Below are positions 7,963-17,072 of a stretch of DNA of 64,000 nt, piece by piece; position 1 is the first letter of the stretch; each line of letters opens with the position of its first letter. The stretch spans positions 29,558 to 93,557 of the forward strand of contig JAKQEQ010000069.1 in NCBI GenBank assembly GCA_029556545.1. The letters run 5' to 3'. The stretch is from Candidatus Hydrogenedentota bacterium (GTDB lineage: Bacteria > Hydrogenedentota > Hydrogenedentia > Hydrogenedentales > JAGMZX01). The position numbers and the translations under genes were made by a program. The notes under the pieces were generated by a model, which saw only the letters and a program-made list of their open reading frames with translations, had not been told where the DNA came from and made no database searches.

Positions 7963-9762
7963 ATGAATACGGCGATCTTCTTCGCGTTGATCCTGGGCGC
8001 GGCGGGCGCGGCCGACGACCCGCACGCATTGACCGTCCAACCCACGGCCTTCTACGTCGCGCCCGACGGCAGCGACCATAACCCCGGCACACAGGAAGCG
8101 CCGTTCGCGACGCTCCACCGCGCGCGCGACGCGGTGCGCCATTGGGTCTACCAGGGGCTCGAAGCGGGCATCATGGTGTATATCCGCGGCGGCATGTATT
8201 GGCTGGATGCGCCGGTCGCCTTCGGGCCGCAGGACTCCGGGACAGACGCGCACCGCATCGCCTATCGCGCGTATGAGGATGAGACGCCCGTGTTCAGCGG
8301 CGGACGCCGCATCACCGGATGGGAAAAAGGCGCGGATGGGCGCTGGACGGTGACGCTGCCGGATGTCGCGTCGGGAACCTGGTATTTCCGGCAGTTGTTC
8401 CGCGGTGACGCGCGCCTGCCGCGCGGTCGCTTCCCGAACGGGGACGCGCTGCTGCGGGTAACGACGGTAAACCCGGAAGTCACCGAAATCACGCTGGGCG
8501 ACGCGCCGCCGGTCGCTGATCTCGCGGGGCGCGACGCGGAACTGGTCGTGTATCAGAACTGGTCAATCACGCGGGCGCGGATCGTGTCGAGCGCGGGGCC
8601 GACGCTCCGAACCAGTCATCCCGCGGGCTGGATCGGGCACGGCGACGCCACCACCACAAGCCCCGGCAAGCCCTGCTACCTCGAAAATGCCCTCGAATTC
8701 GTCGATGCGCCGGGCGAATGGCATCTCGATCGGCGCACCGGCGTACTGACGTATTACGCGGCGGAAGGCGAAGACCCGAACGCGACCGATATGATCGCGC
8801 CCCGGCTCGAGCGCCTGCTCATTGTCCGCGGCGCACCGGACGCGCCGGTGCGCAATCTGTATTTCGCCGGCCTGACCTTCGCTCACGCGGAGTGGCCCTT
8901 GCCCGAGTTCGGCTACGTCGGCATCCAGGCGGGGCATCACGGCACGACGATGGACGCGCCGACCTTCGTGCTGCCCGGCGCGCTCGAATTCAGCCACGCG
9001 ACGGGCTGCGGCCTGAAACGGTGCTGCGTCGCGCACGTGGGCGCGTGCGGCGTGGTTTTCGGCGCGGGCTGCCGCGACAACATCGTCGCGCACTGCATCC
9101 TCGAAGACATAGGCGGCAACGGCGTCATGGTGGGTTGGCGCGGCGACGAATTGCCCCGGCGCAAGGGACTCCTCGGCGACTACTCGCTCTCCGCGGATTG
9201 GACCGATCCGCGCTTCGTGCCGCGCAATAACGCGGTGACGGACTGCACGCTGCGGCGTTGCGGCGCGGTGAACCACGGGTGCGTCGGTATTTTCGACGCC
9301 TTCAGCGACGGCACGCGCATCGCGCACAATCTCGTGACGGATATGCCGTACACCGGTATCTCGATCGGCTTCCGCTGGGACGAATCCGAAACCAGCCAGC
9401 GCAATTGCCTCGTCGAATACAACAAGGTCCACGACGTGATGAAGATGCTGGCGGACGGCGGCGCAATCTACACGCTCGGGTTCCAGCCGGGCACGGTCCT
9501 GCGCGGGAACCTGTTGTACGACGTACACCGCAGCGCATTCGCCCACGGCGGCGCGCCGAACAACGGCATCTTCTTCGACCAGGGAAGCAAGGGTTACTTG
9601 GTGGAACAGAACATCATTTACGGCACGTCCGGTGAATCCGTCCGCTACAATCAGACGGGGCCCGACAACCTCAACCTGCGCGAGAATGTCTTCGGGGTAA
9701 CGCCCGAGAACCGCGCCTTCCCCCACGAGGCGGCGCGCAAGGCGGGGCCGCGCGACGAATGA
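7963..9762 (+). CDS. Secreted right-handed beta-helix protein (pectate-lyase-like)
   Basis: 599 residues with a short N-terminal signal peptide (MNTAIFFALILGAAGA). Mature start FYVAPDGSDHNPGTQEAPFA then LHRARDAVR is the classic opening of secreted parallel beta-helix polysaccharide-active enzymes. Later coils show the repeat pattern of helix turns (NNAVTDCTLRRCGAV, HNLVTDMPYTGISIGF, EYNKVHDVMKMLADGG, GNLLYDV, EQNIIYG). Substrate cannot be deduced; pectin, alginate or other glycans are all handled by this fold. Its stop overlaps the next start (ATGA), so it is translationally coupled to the following gene, with which it probably works outside the cytoplasm. Confidence 0.85.
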   Translation: MNTAIFFALILGAAGAADDPHALTVQPTAFYVAPDGSDHNPGTQEAPFATLHRARDAVRHWVYQGLEAGIMVYIRGGMYWLDAPVAFGPQDSGTDAHRIAYRAYEDETPVFSGGRRITGWEKGADGRWTVTLPDVASGTWYFRQLFRGDARLPRGRFPNGDALLRVTTVNPEVTEITLGDAPPVADLAGRDAELVVYQNWSITRARIVSSAGPTLRTSHPAGWIGHGDATTTSPGKPCYLENALEFVDAPGEWHLDRRTGVLTYYAAEGEDPNATDMIAPRLERLLIVRGAPDAPVRNLYFAGLTFAHAEWPLPEFGYVGIQAGHHGTTMDAPTFVLPGALEFSHATGCGLKRCCVAHVGACGVVFGAGCRDNIVAHCILEDIGGNGVMVGWRGDELPRRKGLLGDYSLSADWTDPRFVPRNNAVTDCTLRRCGAVNHGCVGIFDAFSDGTRIAHNLVTDMPYTGISIGFRWDESETSQRNCLVEYNKVHDVMKMLADGGAIYTLGFQPGTVLRGNLLYDVHRSAFAHGGAPNNGIFFDQGSKGYLVEQNIIYGTSGESVRYNQTGPDNLNLRENVFGVTPENRAFPHEAARKAGPRDE

Positions 9763-11795
9763 CGGGACGGCGCGTGTCGAAAGGCGGGCGAAGCGCGCCG
9801 CCGTTCCTGCCCATACTGGCGTTGCTCGTGTGCGCAACGGCGCTGTCCGCCGTTTCGCGGGAAGAAGACGCCGTGGATTTCCATGAGGTGGTCTCGGCGC
9901 CCGAGTTCGCCGCGCGGCGCGCGGCGTATGTCTCCCATATCGCCGAAAGCGAAGGCGGCGGCACGTTTGCGCAACTCGTGCGCATGGCCGCGGGCCGCGC
10001 GCCTGACTGGCGGCCCATCGAACGCAGCCTCGATAAGATCGACCATCGTCACGACTGCGCGGACTTCGATCTGCACGGGCTGCTTCGGCTCTTGTACCAG
10101 TTTTCCGGAAGTCCCGGGCTTTCCTCTGAACAGTGGGACCGCATCCGCCGCACGGTCCTCGGGTTCAAGTACTGGCCCGACGAACCGGGCGTGGATTCGA
10201 TGTGCACGTGGTCGGAAAATCACCACATCCTCTTCGCCTCGGCGGGGTACCTCGCGGGGCAGCGGTATCCCGACGCCGTATTCACAAACTCGGGCAAGAC
10301 GGGCCGCGACCAGATGGCGGTCATGCGGCCCCGCGTCATGCGCTGGCTCGAATTGCGCTTCCGCACCGGCTTCAGCGAGTGGCTCTCGAATGTCTACTAC
10401 GACGAGGACCTCGTCGCGCTCCTGAATCTCGTGGATTTCTGTGATGACGAAGAGATAGCGACGCGCGCCGCGATGGTGCTGGACCTTCTGTGCGCCGACA
10501 TCGCGTTGAATAGTTTTCGCGGCGTCTTCGGCGGCACGCATGGCCGCACCTACGAGAACGAACGTAAGTACGCCCGCCACGAAAACACCACCGCGACACA
10601 ATACCTCTTGTTTGGGCGCGGCGCGGCGCACGCCGGCGGCATCAGCGCGCCGTGCCTCGCGTTGAGCGAGCGCTACCGGCCGCCGCGCGTCCTCTTCGAG
10701 ATAGCGAACGACCTGCACGCCCGCGACACGGAAATCCGCCAGCGCATGGGCATCCGCGTCCGCGACGCCGCGCGCTGGGGACTCGGCTTCAAAAGTGTCG
10801 AGGACGGCATGACGTGGCTGAGTCTCGAAGCCTACGCGCACCCGCTGACGATAAATCTGTTCGTTGACATGCTCGATGCGTTCAATTGGTGGGAGAACGC
10901 CTTTTTTGAAGATGCGAAAGCCTTTCGGAGACTGCTTGGTTTCTGCCGTAACTGGCGTGTCCTCCCGCTGGTGGCCCTCTTCTTCCGACACGATGTCTGT
11001 CGCAACACGCGTGAAGAGGTCAACATATACACCTACCGCACGCCCGACTATATGCTCAGCACCGCGCAGGACTATCGCAAGGGCTATGGCGGCGATCAGC
11101 AGCACATCTGGCAAGCGACGCTCGGCCCCGACGCCGTCTGCTTCACGTCGCATCCGGCGCGCCGCCATGGCCGCTCGCCAAATTATTGGACGGGCTACGG
11201 CACGCTGCCGCGCGCGGCGCAGATCGAGAACGTCGTCATCGAAATCTACAACGTCGCGCGCAAGCCGAGCTTGTATGTCGCCAACGAGCTCTTCTTCACC
11301 CATGCGTGGTTGCCCCGCGACCGCTTCGAAGAATGCATCGAGCGCGACGGCTGGGTCTTCGCGCGGCGCGGCGACGGCTACCTCGCCTTCTACTCGCAGC
11401 ATCCCTATCGCTGGCAGACCGAGCGCGGCGACGATCAGGACCGCGAAATGATCGTGGACAGCCCGCGGAACGTCTTCATCTGCGAGATGGGCCGCCGCGC
11501 GACGGACGGCGAGTTCACGGAATTTGTCCGCCGCATCCTGGATGCGCCGGTCGTCATCGACGGCCTGCGCGTCACGTATCAGTCGCCGTCGCAGGGACAC
11601 ATTGCGTGGGATTGGACCGGCCCGCTGCTGCATAACGGCGCGCCAGTGGAATTGCGCGAATACCCGCGCTACGATAGCCCCTATGGACGCGTCGCGTTCC
11701 CGAATGACGCCGCCGTGTTTCGCTGCAACGGCCACTGGCTCGAACTCGAGTGGGCTGCCGCGCGGCGCGAAGCAAGCGCGTTTCTGGAACCCTAA
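9759..11795 (+). CDS. Exported protein, probable alpha/alpha-toroid polysaccharide-active enzyme
   Basis: 678 residues. A hydrophobic segment at about 15-35 (APPFLPILALLVCATALSAV) looks like a signal peptide or anchor. The first ~400 residues are helical with many aromatic positions (TWSENHHILFASAGYL near 150, FRTGFSEWLSNVYYDEDL), and the last ~250 are beta-rich, which is the shape of toroid-plus-sandwich polysaccharide lyases and related hydrolases. I cannot place it in a named family. Its ATG overlaps the TGA of the beta-helix gene and a sialidase-like gene follows 50 bp later. The context of two other extracellular glycan-active proteins supports a role in polysaccharide breakdown, but the activity is inferred. 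Confidence 0.6.
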   Translation: MTGRRVSKGGRSAPPFLPILALLVCATALSAVSREEDAVDFHEVVSAPEFAARRAAYVSHIAESEGGGTFAQLVRMAAGRAPDWRPIERSLDKIDHRHDCADFDLHGLLRLLYQFSGSPGLSSEQWDRIRRTVLGFKYWPDEPGVDSMCTWSENHHILFASAGYLAGQRYPDAVFTNSGKTGRDQMAVMRPRVMRWLELRFRTGFSEWLSNVYYDEDLVALLNLVDFCDDEEIATRAAMVLDLLCADIALNSFRGVFGGTHGRTYENERKYARHENTTATQYLLFGRGAAHAGGISAPCLALSERYRPPRVLFEIANDLHARDTEIRQRMGIRVRDAARWGLGFKSVEDGMTWLSLEAYAHPLTINLFVDMLDAFNWWENAFFEDAKAFRRLLGFCRNWRVLPLVALFFRHDVCRNTREEVNIYTYRTPDYMLSTAQDYRKGYGGDQQHIWQATLGPDAVCFTSHPARRHGRSPNYWTGYGTLPRAAQIENVVIEIYNVARKPSLYVANELFFTHAWLPRDRFEECIERDGWVFARRGDGYLAFYSQHPYRWQTERGDDQDREMIVDSPRNVFICEMGRRATDGEFTEFVRRILDAPVVIDGLRVTYQSPSQGHIAWDWTGPLLHNGAPVELREYPRYDSPYGRVAFPNDAAVFRCNGHWLELEWAAARREASAFLEP

Positions 11796-11844
11796 TGGAC
11801 GGAATGGACCCGGCGAGAGGTCAAACCCATAGGAGCAACACGCC

Positions 11845-12984
11845 ATGCTGACGCTTGCGTGCTTCTTGCTTGCCGCACAGCCGGAGGCGGCTTTGGACAT
11901 GGTGGACCGGCACGTCATGGTTTACTACGAGCCGGGCCGCTTCGGCGGCTGGCCCGCGAACCACGGCATCTGGATTTGGGGCAACGAAATCCTGGTCGGC
12001 TTCTCGCGCGGGTATTACAAAGACCTCGGCCCGCATCGCCACCACATCGACCGCGAGAAGCCCGAGGAATTCTGCCTCGCGCGAAGCGTCGACGGCGGCG
12101 AAACGTGGGCCATCGAGCACCCGAACGACAAGGGGCATCTGCTGCCGCAAGGCAAGGCGCTCCACGGCGTCGAATTGCCCGGCGTCGCGATCAAGCCCGC
12201 GATACCCTGCCCCGGCGATGTCGATTTCACGCACCCCGACTTCGCCATGACGCTGCGCATGTCGGACATCAACGCCGGGCCCGCGCGCTTCTATTACTCC
12301 TATGATCGCGGGCACACCTGGGAGGGACCCTTCGCGTTTCCGAACTTCGACACGCCGGGCGTCGCCGCCCGCACGGACTATATCGTGGACGGCCCCCACG
12401 CTTGCACCGTCTTTCTCACCGCCGCCAAGCGCAACGGCACGGAGGGGCGTCCTTTTTGCGCGCGCACGACCGACGGCGCGAAGACGTGGGAATTCGTCTC
12501 CTGGATAGCGCCCGAGCATCTGGGCTTTGCGATCATGCCCGCCACCGTGCGGCTCTCCGACACGGACCTGATCACCGTCGTCCGCCGCCGCGAATGGTAT
12601 AAGCGCTGGCTCAACGCCTATGTCTCCCGCGACAACGGCGCAACGTGGGAACCCCTGAACGACCCCGTCGAGACCCTCGGCGAAGGAAACCCGCCCAGCC
12701 TTATCAAACTGCGCGACGGACGCCTCTGCCTCAATTACGGCTATCGCGCCGCGCCGTTCAGCATTTGCGCGAAATTGAGCGATGACGGCGGCCGGACCTG
12801 GAGCGACCCGATAGTCCTGCGCGACGACGGCGCGAACCGCGACATCGGCTACTGCCGCGCCGTACAGCGACCCGACGGCAAGGTCGTCACCCTCTACTAC
12901 TTCAATGACCTCAAAACGGGGCCCGAGCGCTACATCGCCGCCACCATCTGGCAGCCGCCGCCGCACGAAACCACTTCGGAATAG
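11845..12984 (+). CDS. Sialidase-like (BNR/Asp-box) exported protein
   Basis: 379 residues with an N-terminal MLTLACFLLAAQPEA signal. Five Asp-box motifs (S/T-x-D-x-G-x-T-W) are visible: SVDGGETW, SYDRGHTW, TTDGAKTW, SRDNGATW and SDDGGRTW, the mark of six-bladed sialidase-fold propellers. Exo-sialidase activity is known for part of the family, but many Asp-box proteins in environmental bacteria act on other sugars. A start-proximal RBS is AGGAG at 11831-11835. It ends the 7963-12984 set of exported glycan-active genes. Confidence 0.8.
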   Translation: MLTLACFLLAAQPEAALDMVDRHVMVYYEPGRFGGWPANHGIWIWGNEILVGFSRGYYKDLGPHRHHIDREKPEEFCLARSVDGGETWAIEHPNDKGHLLPQGKALHGVELPGVAIKPAIPCPGDVDFTHPDFAMTLRMSDINAGPARFYYSYDRGHTWEGPFAFPNFDTPGVAARTDYIVDGPHACTVFLTAAKRNGTEGRPFCARTTDGAKTWEFVSWIAPEHLGFAIMPATVRLSDTDLITVVRRREWYKRWLNAYVSRDNGATWEPLNDPVETLGEGNPPSLIKLRDGRLCLNYGYRAAPFSICAKLSDDGGRTWSDPIVLRDDGANRDIGYCRAVQRPDGKVVTLYYFNDLKTGPERYIAATIWQPPPHETTSE

Positions 12985-13279
12985 GGCGGGCTATCACCAC
13001 AGAGGCACGGAGAACACGGAGGCAACTCAGAGATACAGTTTGCAGTTCAGGCTTCAGCCTGCGGCAAGCAGCGTGAGACCAACCACACCGTCCTATACTC
13101 CCTCTCCCCGAGAAAGAGGGTTGGGGTGAGGGTTCCAACGGGAGATCGGCCACAACAGCGTTGGCGCGATAACGCCGACCGATATCTGTATGTTATGATC
13201 AATTCGGCAAAGACGCGTGCGGCGGCGAGAGTGGTTTCCCGTACTCTACAACACATGCCGCGCGTGTGGAGACTTACAC
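12985..13279. repeat. Repeat-rich intergenic region
   Basis: No gene is seen. It holds a CACGGAGAACACGGAGG-type short-period tract (about 12994-13022) and an imperfect palindromic element (13099-13132) that starts CTCCCTCTCCCC and ends TTGGGGTGAGGG. A relative of the second element occurs inside the large propeller gene at 56579. Confidence 0.6.
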
Positions 13280-13510
13280 ATGGAATATAAGGGCAAAGTA
13301 CAAGGGAATACCATAGTTTTGGATCACCCCACCGACATGCCTGACGGCGCGGTCGTCCGCGTCATCGTCTGCGAAAGCGAACCCAATATCGCGCCAAATT
13401 CACAAGCATTGTCCGATCTCCTGCTCCAATTCGCGGGGAAAGGGAGCGGTCTCCCCGATGATATGTCGGAGAACCACGACCATTATCTCTACGGAACACC
13501 GAAGCAATGA
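13280..13510 (+). CDS. AF2212-like antitoxin
   Basis: 76 residues from ATG 13280 (GGAG 8 bases upstream). MEYKGKVQGNTIVLDHPTD followed by MPDGAVVRVIV is the short beta-rich fold of AF2212/PG0164-like antitoxins, which neutralise VapC-type PIN toxins; the C-terminal tail (LSDLLLQFAGKGSGLPDDMS) would be the toxin-binding part. It overlaps by ATGA with the start of a PIN toxin that is cut off after about 20 codons, so it is now an orphan antitoxin. Confidence 0.75.
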   Translation: MEYKGKVQGNTIVLDHPTDMPDGAVVRVIVCESEPNIAPNSQALSDLLLQFAGKGSGLPDDMSENHDHYLYGTPKQ

Positions 13511-13575
13511 ACGCCGTGTTCGCGGATGTTTCTTACCGACATTCTGGAGACCGGCCACAACATAAGTTGCGCTAG
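13507..13575 (+). pseudogene. N-terminal remnant of a VapC/PIN toxin
   Basis: The ATG overlaps the antitoxin stop (ATGA). The 22-codon frame begins MNAVFADVSY, which matches the opening of PIN toxins paired with this antitoxin type (MN.VFADTSYW), including the first catalytic Asp at position 7. After Tyr10 the reading diverges (RHSGDRPQHKLR) and stops at 13575, inside the 3' end of the convergent reductase gene. The catalytic core is therefore lost. Confidence 0.65.
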
Positions 13576-14540
13576 CCGCGCGGGAACAGCGGGTTCATCC
13601 CCTGCGCCAAGGTTGCCAGCCGCTGCGTTTCTTCCTCGGTAATCGGCGCCAGATCGTCGCGCAGCGCGAGCGCATCGCGGTAAAGTTTCTCGTCGCCCGG
13701 CGGCAGCACGCTGACAATAGCCTGACTCAAGGCCCAGCGCAGCGCGAGCGACGCCTCCTCGGGCGATTCAATGGGTTCGTACCATCGCTTGCCCTGCCGC
13801 TTTTCCGGGGGCGTGCCTTCGGGCCATTTCTGGCGCGCGAGCGCCTTCAACGCGATACAGGGAACGCCCTTTTCCCGCGCTTTCGCCAGGACCGATGCGC
13901 CGAAGTCCGCCTTCAGCCACGGCGCATAGCTGACCGGGTAATAGAAGAAATCGAAGTCATGACGGTCCATTGCCACAAGCGCGGCTTCGTTCGAGTGCGC
14001 GGAAAACCCTAGCAGTCGTATCTGCCCCGCCTTCTTCCGCTCGAGCAGGAATTCCATCGCGCCACCCGCCGCGAATGCCGGGTCCACGTCCTTTTCCACA
14101 TGCTGAATGCCGTGCACGAGATACATGTCGAAGTAGTCCGTTCCCAGAATCGCGCAGGACCGCTCGAACTCGCGCCGCGCCCCTTCTTGCGTGCGTTCGC
14201 GGGTTTTCGTGGAAAGGACGATGTGGGCGCGGTGCGGCTTGAGGGCCGGCGCAAGCATCTCTTCCGAGTTGCCGTAGGAGGCCGCCGTGTCAAAGTAGTT
14301 CACGCCCGCGTCCAGTGAATCCCGCACGACGCGCGCCACGGCCTCCGGCGTGTTGTCCCGCGCGACAATCCCGCTGAACCCGATCACGGAAAGTTGCAGC
14401 CCGCTCTTGCCCAGCGGACGTTTCGGCAATGCGGTTTGCGCGACGACCTCGTGCCCGCCCGCGTCGCCTGACCACGCGCCGCGCGAAGCCACGAGCGCCG
14501 CCGTAGCCGCTACCTTCCCCATGAATTCGCGTCGTTTCAT
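13572..14540 (-). CDS. Aldo/keto reductase with Tat-type signal
   Basis: 322 residues from ATG 14540 (GGGAG 9 bases upstream). The N-terminus MKRREFMGKVAATAALVAS carries the twin-arginine pattern RREFM, so the protein is probably exported folded with its cofactor. The AKR barrel follows: PLGKSGLQLSVIGFSG, YFDTAASYGNSE with catalytic D and Y, STKT with K, and LVHGIQ with H, the complete DYKH tetrad. It would reduce or oxidise a carbonyl/alcohol using NADP(H); the substrate is unknown. The 3' end overlaps the stop of the toxin remnant by three bases. Confidence 0.85.
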   Translation of the reverse strand: MKRREFMGKVAATAALVASRGAWSGDAGGHEVVAQTALPKRPLGKSGLQLSVIGFSGIVARDNTPEAVARVVRDSLDAGVNYFDTAASYGNSEEMLAPALKPHRAHIVLSTKTRERTQEGARREFERSCAILGTDYFDMYLVHGIQHVEKDVDPAFAAGGAMEFLLERKKAGQIRLLGFSAHSNEAALVAMDRHDFDFFYYPVSYAPWLKADFGASVLAKAREKGVPCIALKALARQKWPEGTPPEKRQGKRWYEPIESPEEASLALRWALSQAIVSVLPPGDEKLYRDALALRDDLAPITEEETQRLATLAQGMNPLFPRG

Positions 14541-14678
14541 CGCTGGCATCTCCCGCGCCGGATCATCGACATTGTCGGTCCGCGATGGTTTCGGTTGATC
14601 ACGACCATGCATCGACACGTTCTATTATGACATATTGAGTCCCGAAACGCGGGGTCTTGCAGAGCGAGGGACTGCATC

Positions 14679-15824
14679 ATGGCGATTACATGGAAATGGA
14701 TGGATGCGCTTTGGATCGGCGCGGTAGTGCTGCAAGCGGCGTCGCACGCAGCGGATGACATCGCCTCCCGGTCGTTGTTGCCGGTCTATATCGGCACGTA
14801 CACCAGCGGCGCGAGCGAAGGCATCTACCTCCTGCGCCTGCACACGGTGGAAGGCCGACTCGACAGCATCGGGCTCGTCGCGAGGATCGAGAATCCGTCG
14901 TTCCTGGCGCCACATCCGACGCGGCCATTGCTTTACGCCGTCGGCGAAACCGGGGACGGCGGCACGGTCAGCGCCTTCGCCATCGACCGCGACAGCGGCC
15001 GCCTCGAATTGCTGAACCGGGAGTCGTCGGTCGGCGCAGGGCCGTGCCATGTCGTCGTGGACCGCGCCGGAAGGCACGCGATCGTGGCCAACTACGGCGG
15101 CGGCAGCGTCGCCGTGCTGCCCATAGACGCGCAGGGCCGCCTCGGGCCCGCGTGCGCCTTCATCCAGCACGAGGGATCGAGCGTTCACCCGCAACGCCAG
15201 CAGGGTCCCCACGCCCATTCCGTGACGCTCGACGCCGCCGGACGCTTCGTATTCGCCGCGGACCTTGGCCTCGACAAGATAATGGTCTACCGCTATGACG
15301 ATGCGCGCGGGACAATCGAATCCAACGACCCGCCTTTCGCGGCAATCGCGCCCGGCGCGGGACCCCGTCACTTCGCGTTCCACCCAACCGGTCGCTTCGC
15401 ATATGTAGTCAACGAATTGGACAACACCGTGACGGCGTTCGCCTACGACGCCGCAAGCGGACGCCTCGATACGCTGCATTCGGTCACGACACTGCCGGAC
15501 GACTTCAAGGACGCAAACACCACCGCCGAGATTCGCGTGCATCCCTCGGGCCGCTTGGTCTATTGCTCGAATCGCGGCCACGACAGCATCGCGGCGTTCG
15601 CCGTCGACCTCGAAACCGGACGCCTCGCGCCGCTGGGGCGGACCGCCACTCAGGGCCGCACCCCGAGAAACTTCAACATCGACCCCTCGGGGCGCTTCCT
15701 GATCGCGGCCAACCAGGCCACCGACACCGTCGTGATCTTCCGCATCGATCCCGACACCGGCGGCCTCTCCCTCGCGGGCACACCGGTGTCCGTGCCCACG
15801 CCGGTTTGTGTGGCCTTCCCCTGA
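14679..15824 (+). CDS. Lactonase-family seven-bladed propeller (6-phosphogluconolactonase-like)
   Basis: 381 residues. A signal-like N-terminus (MDALWIGAVVLQAASHAAD) precedes VYIGTYTSGASEGIYLLRL, the family opening. Characteristic blade motifs are NPSFLAPHPTRPLLYAVGE, GAGPCHVVVDRAGRHAIVAN, GPHAHSVTLDAAGRFVFAAD, GAGPRHFAFHPTGRFAYVVNE and TPRNFNIDPSGRFLIAAN. The cytoplasmic member (Pgl) hydrolyses 6-phosphogluconolactone; because this one appears exported, another lactone or a binding role is more likely. Divergent from the reductase gene with a 138-bp shared upstream region. Confidence 0.85.
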   Translation: MAITWKWMDALWIGAVVLQAASHAADDIASRSLLPVYIGTYTSGASEGIYLLRLHTVEGRLDSIGLVARIENPSFLAPHPTRPLLYAVGETGDGGTVSAFAIDRDSGRLELLNRESSVGAGPCHVVVDRAGRHAIVANYGGGSVAVLPIDAQGRLGPACAFIQHEGSSVHPQRQQGPHAHSVTLDAAGRFVFAADLGLDKIMVYRYDDARGTIESNDPPFAAIAPGAGPRHFAFHPTGRFAYVVNELDNTVTAFAYDAASGRLDTLHSVTTLPDDFKDANTTAEIRVHPSGRLVYCSNRGHDSIAAFAVDLETGRLAPLGRTATQGRTPRNFNIDPSGRFLIAANQATDTVVIFRIDPDTGGLSLAGTPVSVPTPVCVAFP

Positions 15825-15991
15825 GTGCGTCTGGCACTCGCGATAAATACGATGCCGCGGACACAGCAGTTCTGGTCGCAACAAACGACGTCCAATCCCA
15901 TTCATGCGCGGCGATACCCCGATAACTCTGCCTCCTCGCGCGGCGGCGCTGCTCATCCTTGCGCTGAGTTGCGTCGCGGGCGCGCCGTCGC

Positions 15992-16225
15992 GGGCGCGAG
16001 TACCACGACGCCATTACCGAGGCCATGGCGTCCGTTGGTCCCTCGATCACCGTCACGACCGTTACGGCGTGTATCGGTTTCTTCGCGCTGGGTCGCTCGA
16101 CCTTCCTCCCGTTGCGGTACTTCGGGAACCTCTCCGGCATCGCCATGGTCGTGGCGCTGGCGGCGGACCTCTTGCTCGTCCCCGCCGCGCTTGCCCTGCG
16201 CCGGACCGCGCGACCGCCCGGCTGA
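15992..16225 (+). pseudogene. 3' fragment of an RND/MMPL transporter gene
   Basis: The frame reads EYHDAITEAMASVGPSI, TVTTVTACIGFFALG, LRYFGNLSGIAMVVAL and ADLLLVPAALALRR, the final membrane segments of RND/MMPL exporters (sterol-sensing-like region). Everything upstream is missing: bases 15904-15990 instead encode, in another frame, an ATG plus signal-peptide-like stretch (PPRAAALLILALSCVAGAPS). This looks like a deletion that joined the start of one exported-protein gene to the tail of an exporter gene. Confidence 0.65.
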
Positions 16226-16337
16226 GTACGTTTGAGATTTCAGATCGACGGCTGGAACCTGCAAGTTGAAGCGTACGCGCCTTTTTATTAACACTCTTAC
16301 TTCACACTTGCGGAAAGCAGTATCAGGAAGGAACAAT

Positions 16338-17072
16338 ATGCGTTTGTCGGTGCTATTGTGTTTGGCGGCATGCCTGACTTCATTGATCGCGGACGCGGCC
16401 GGTCTCGAAGATTACCGGGATCGGATCAACGCCCTGCGCCTGAGTTATGACGCGGAGGGCGCGGAAAAGCTGCTCCCCGAAGTCGTCCGTTTCGCGGCGG
16501 ATCACCCCGACGCCGAGGCGCGGGAACTCGTGGCGCGGCTCGGGCTCTTGGTCGCCGAATTGCTCCGGTACGAGCACGAGAAGGGGGATTTCAAGACCAG
16601 CGAGAAACGCGCCCTCGGCGATCGGATTGACGAGGCCGCCCGCGTCGCCCATGAAGCCCTCGACCAGCTCCCCGAGACGTCGGAGCACCTTCGCATGCGT
16701 GCGGACCTCTGGGCGACCATGATCCGCACCAATTATCAGGGTAAGCGGTTCAGCAGGCACATGGATAATGCCGCCGCAGCGGCTCTAGCCAAAGGGCCGG
16801 ACAACCCCCACGCCTATGTGACCGCGAGCAAGCGCCTCGTGTTCGCGGAGCGCAAGCACGGCGGCGATATCGACAAGGGAATGGCCATGCTCGACAAGGC
16901 GCTCGCGCTCGACCCGGCCTGCGAATCGGCGCTGGTTATTCGCGGTCTTGCCCACGAGGAAAAGGGCGACCTCGACAAGGCCCGGGAAGACTGGCGGCGT
17001 GTCCTCGAAATCAATCCCGCGTGCCGTCCCGCCCAGGAACACCTCGACCGGCTCAACACACGGGACAAGTAG
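16338..17072 (+). CDS. Exported TPR-repeat protein
   Basis: 244 residues from ATG 16338 (AGGAAGGAA upstream). Signal peptide MRLSVLLCLAACLTSLIADA. The rest is helical with TPR-like pairs; the clearest are GGDIDKGMAMLDKALALDPA and SALVIRGLAHEEKGDLDKA followed by REDWRRVLEINPA. TPR proteins act as binding scaffolds; no partner can be named. The 3' end overlaps the convergent miaB gene by 20 bp. Confidence 0.75.
   Translation: MRLSVLLCLAACLTSLIADAAGLEDYRDRINALRLSYDAEGAEKLLPEVVRFAADHPDAEARELVARLGLLVAELLRYEHEKGDFKTSEKRALGDRIDEAARVAHEALDQLPETSEHLRMRADLWATMIRTNYQGKRFSRHMDNAAAAALAKGPDNPHAYVTASKRLVFAERKHGGDIDKGMAMLDKALALDPACESALVIRGLAHEEKGDLDKAREDWRRVLEINPACRPAQEHLDRLNTRDK

Noticed and set aside
9651..11918. 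755-codon minus-strand open frame
   Set aside because: Lies opposite the exported toroid-like gene; no RBS or family signal. High GC produces long antisense frames throughout the window.
15904..16269. 121-codon frame starting with a signal-like peptide
   Set aside because: After about 30 codons it is a frameshifted reading of the RND fragment, so it is described as a scar rather than a gene.
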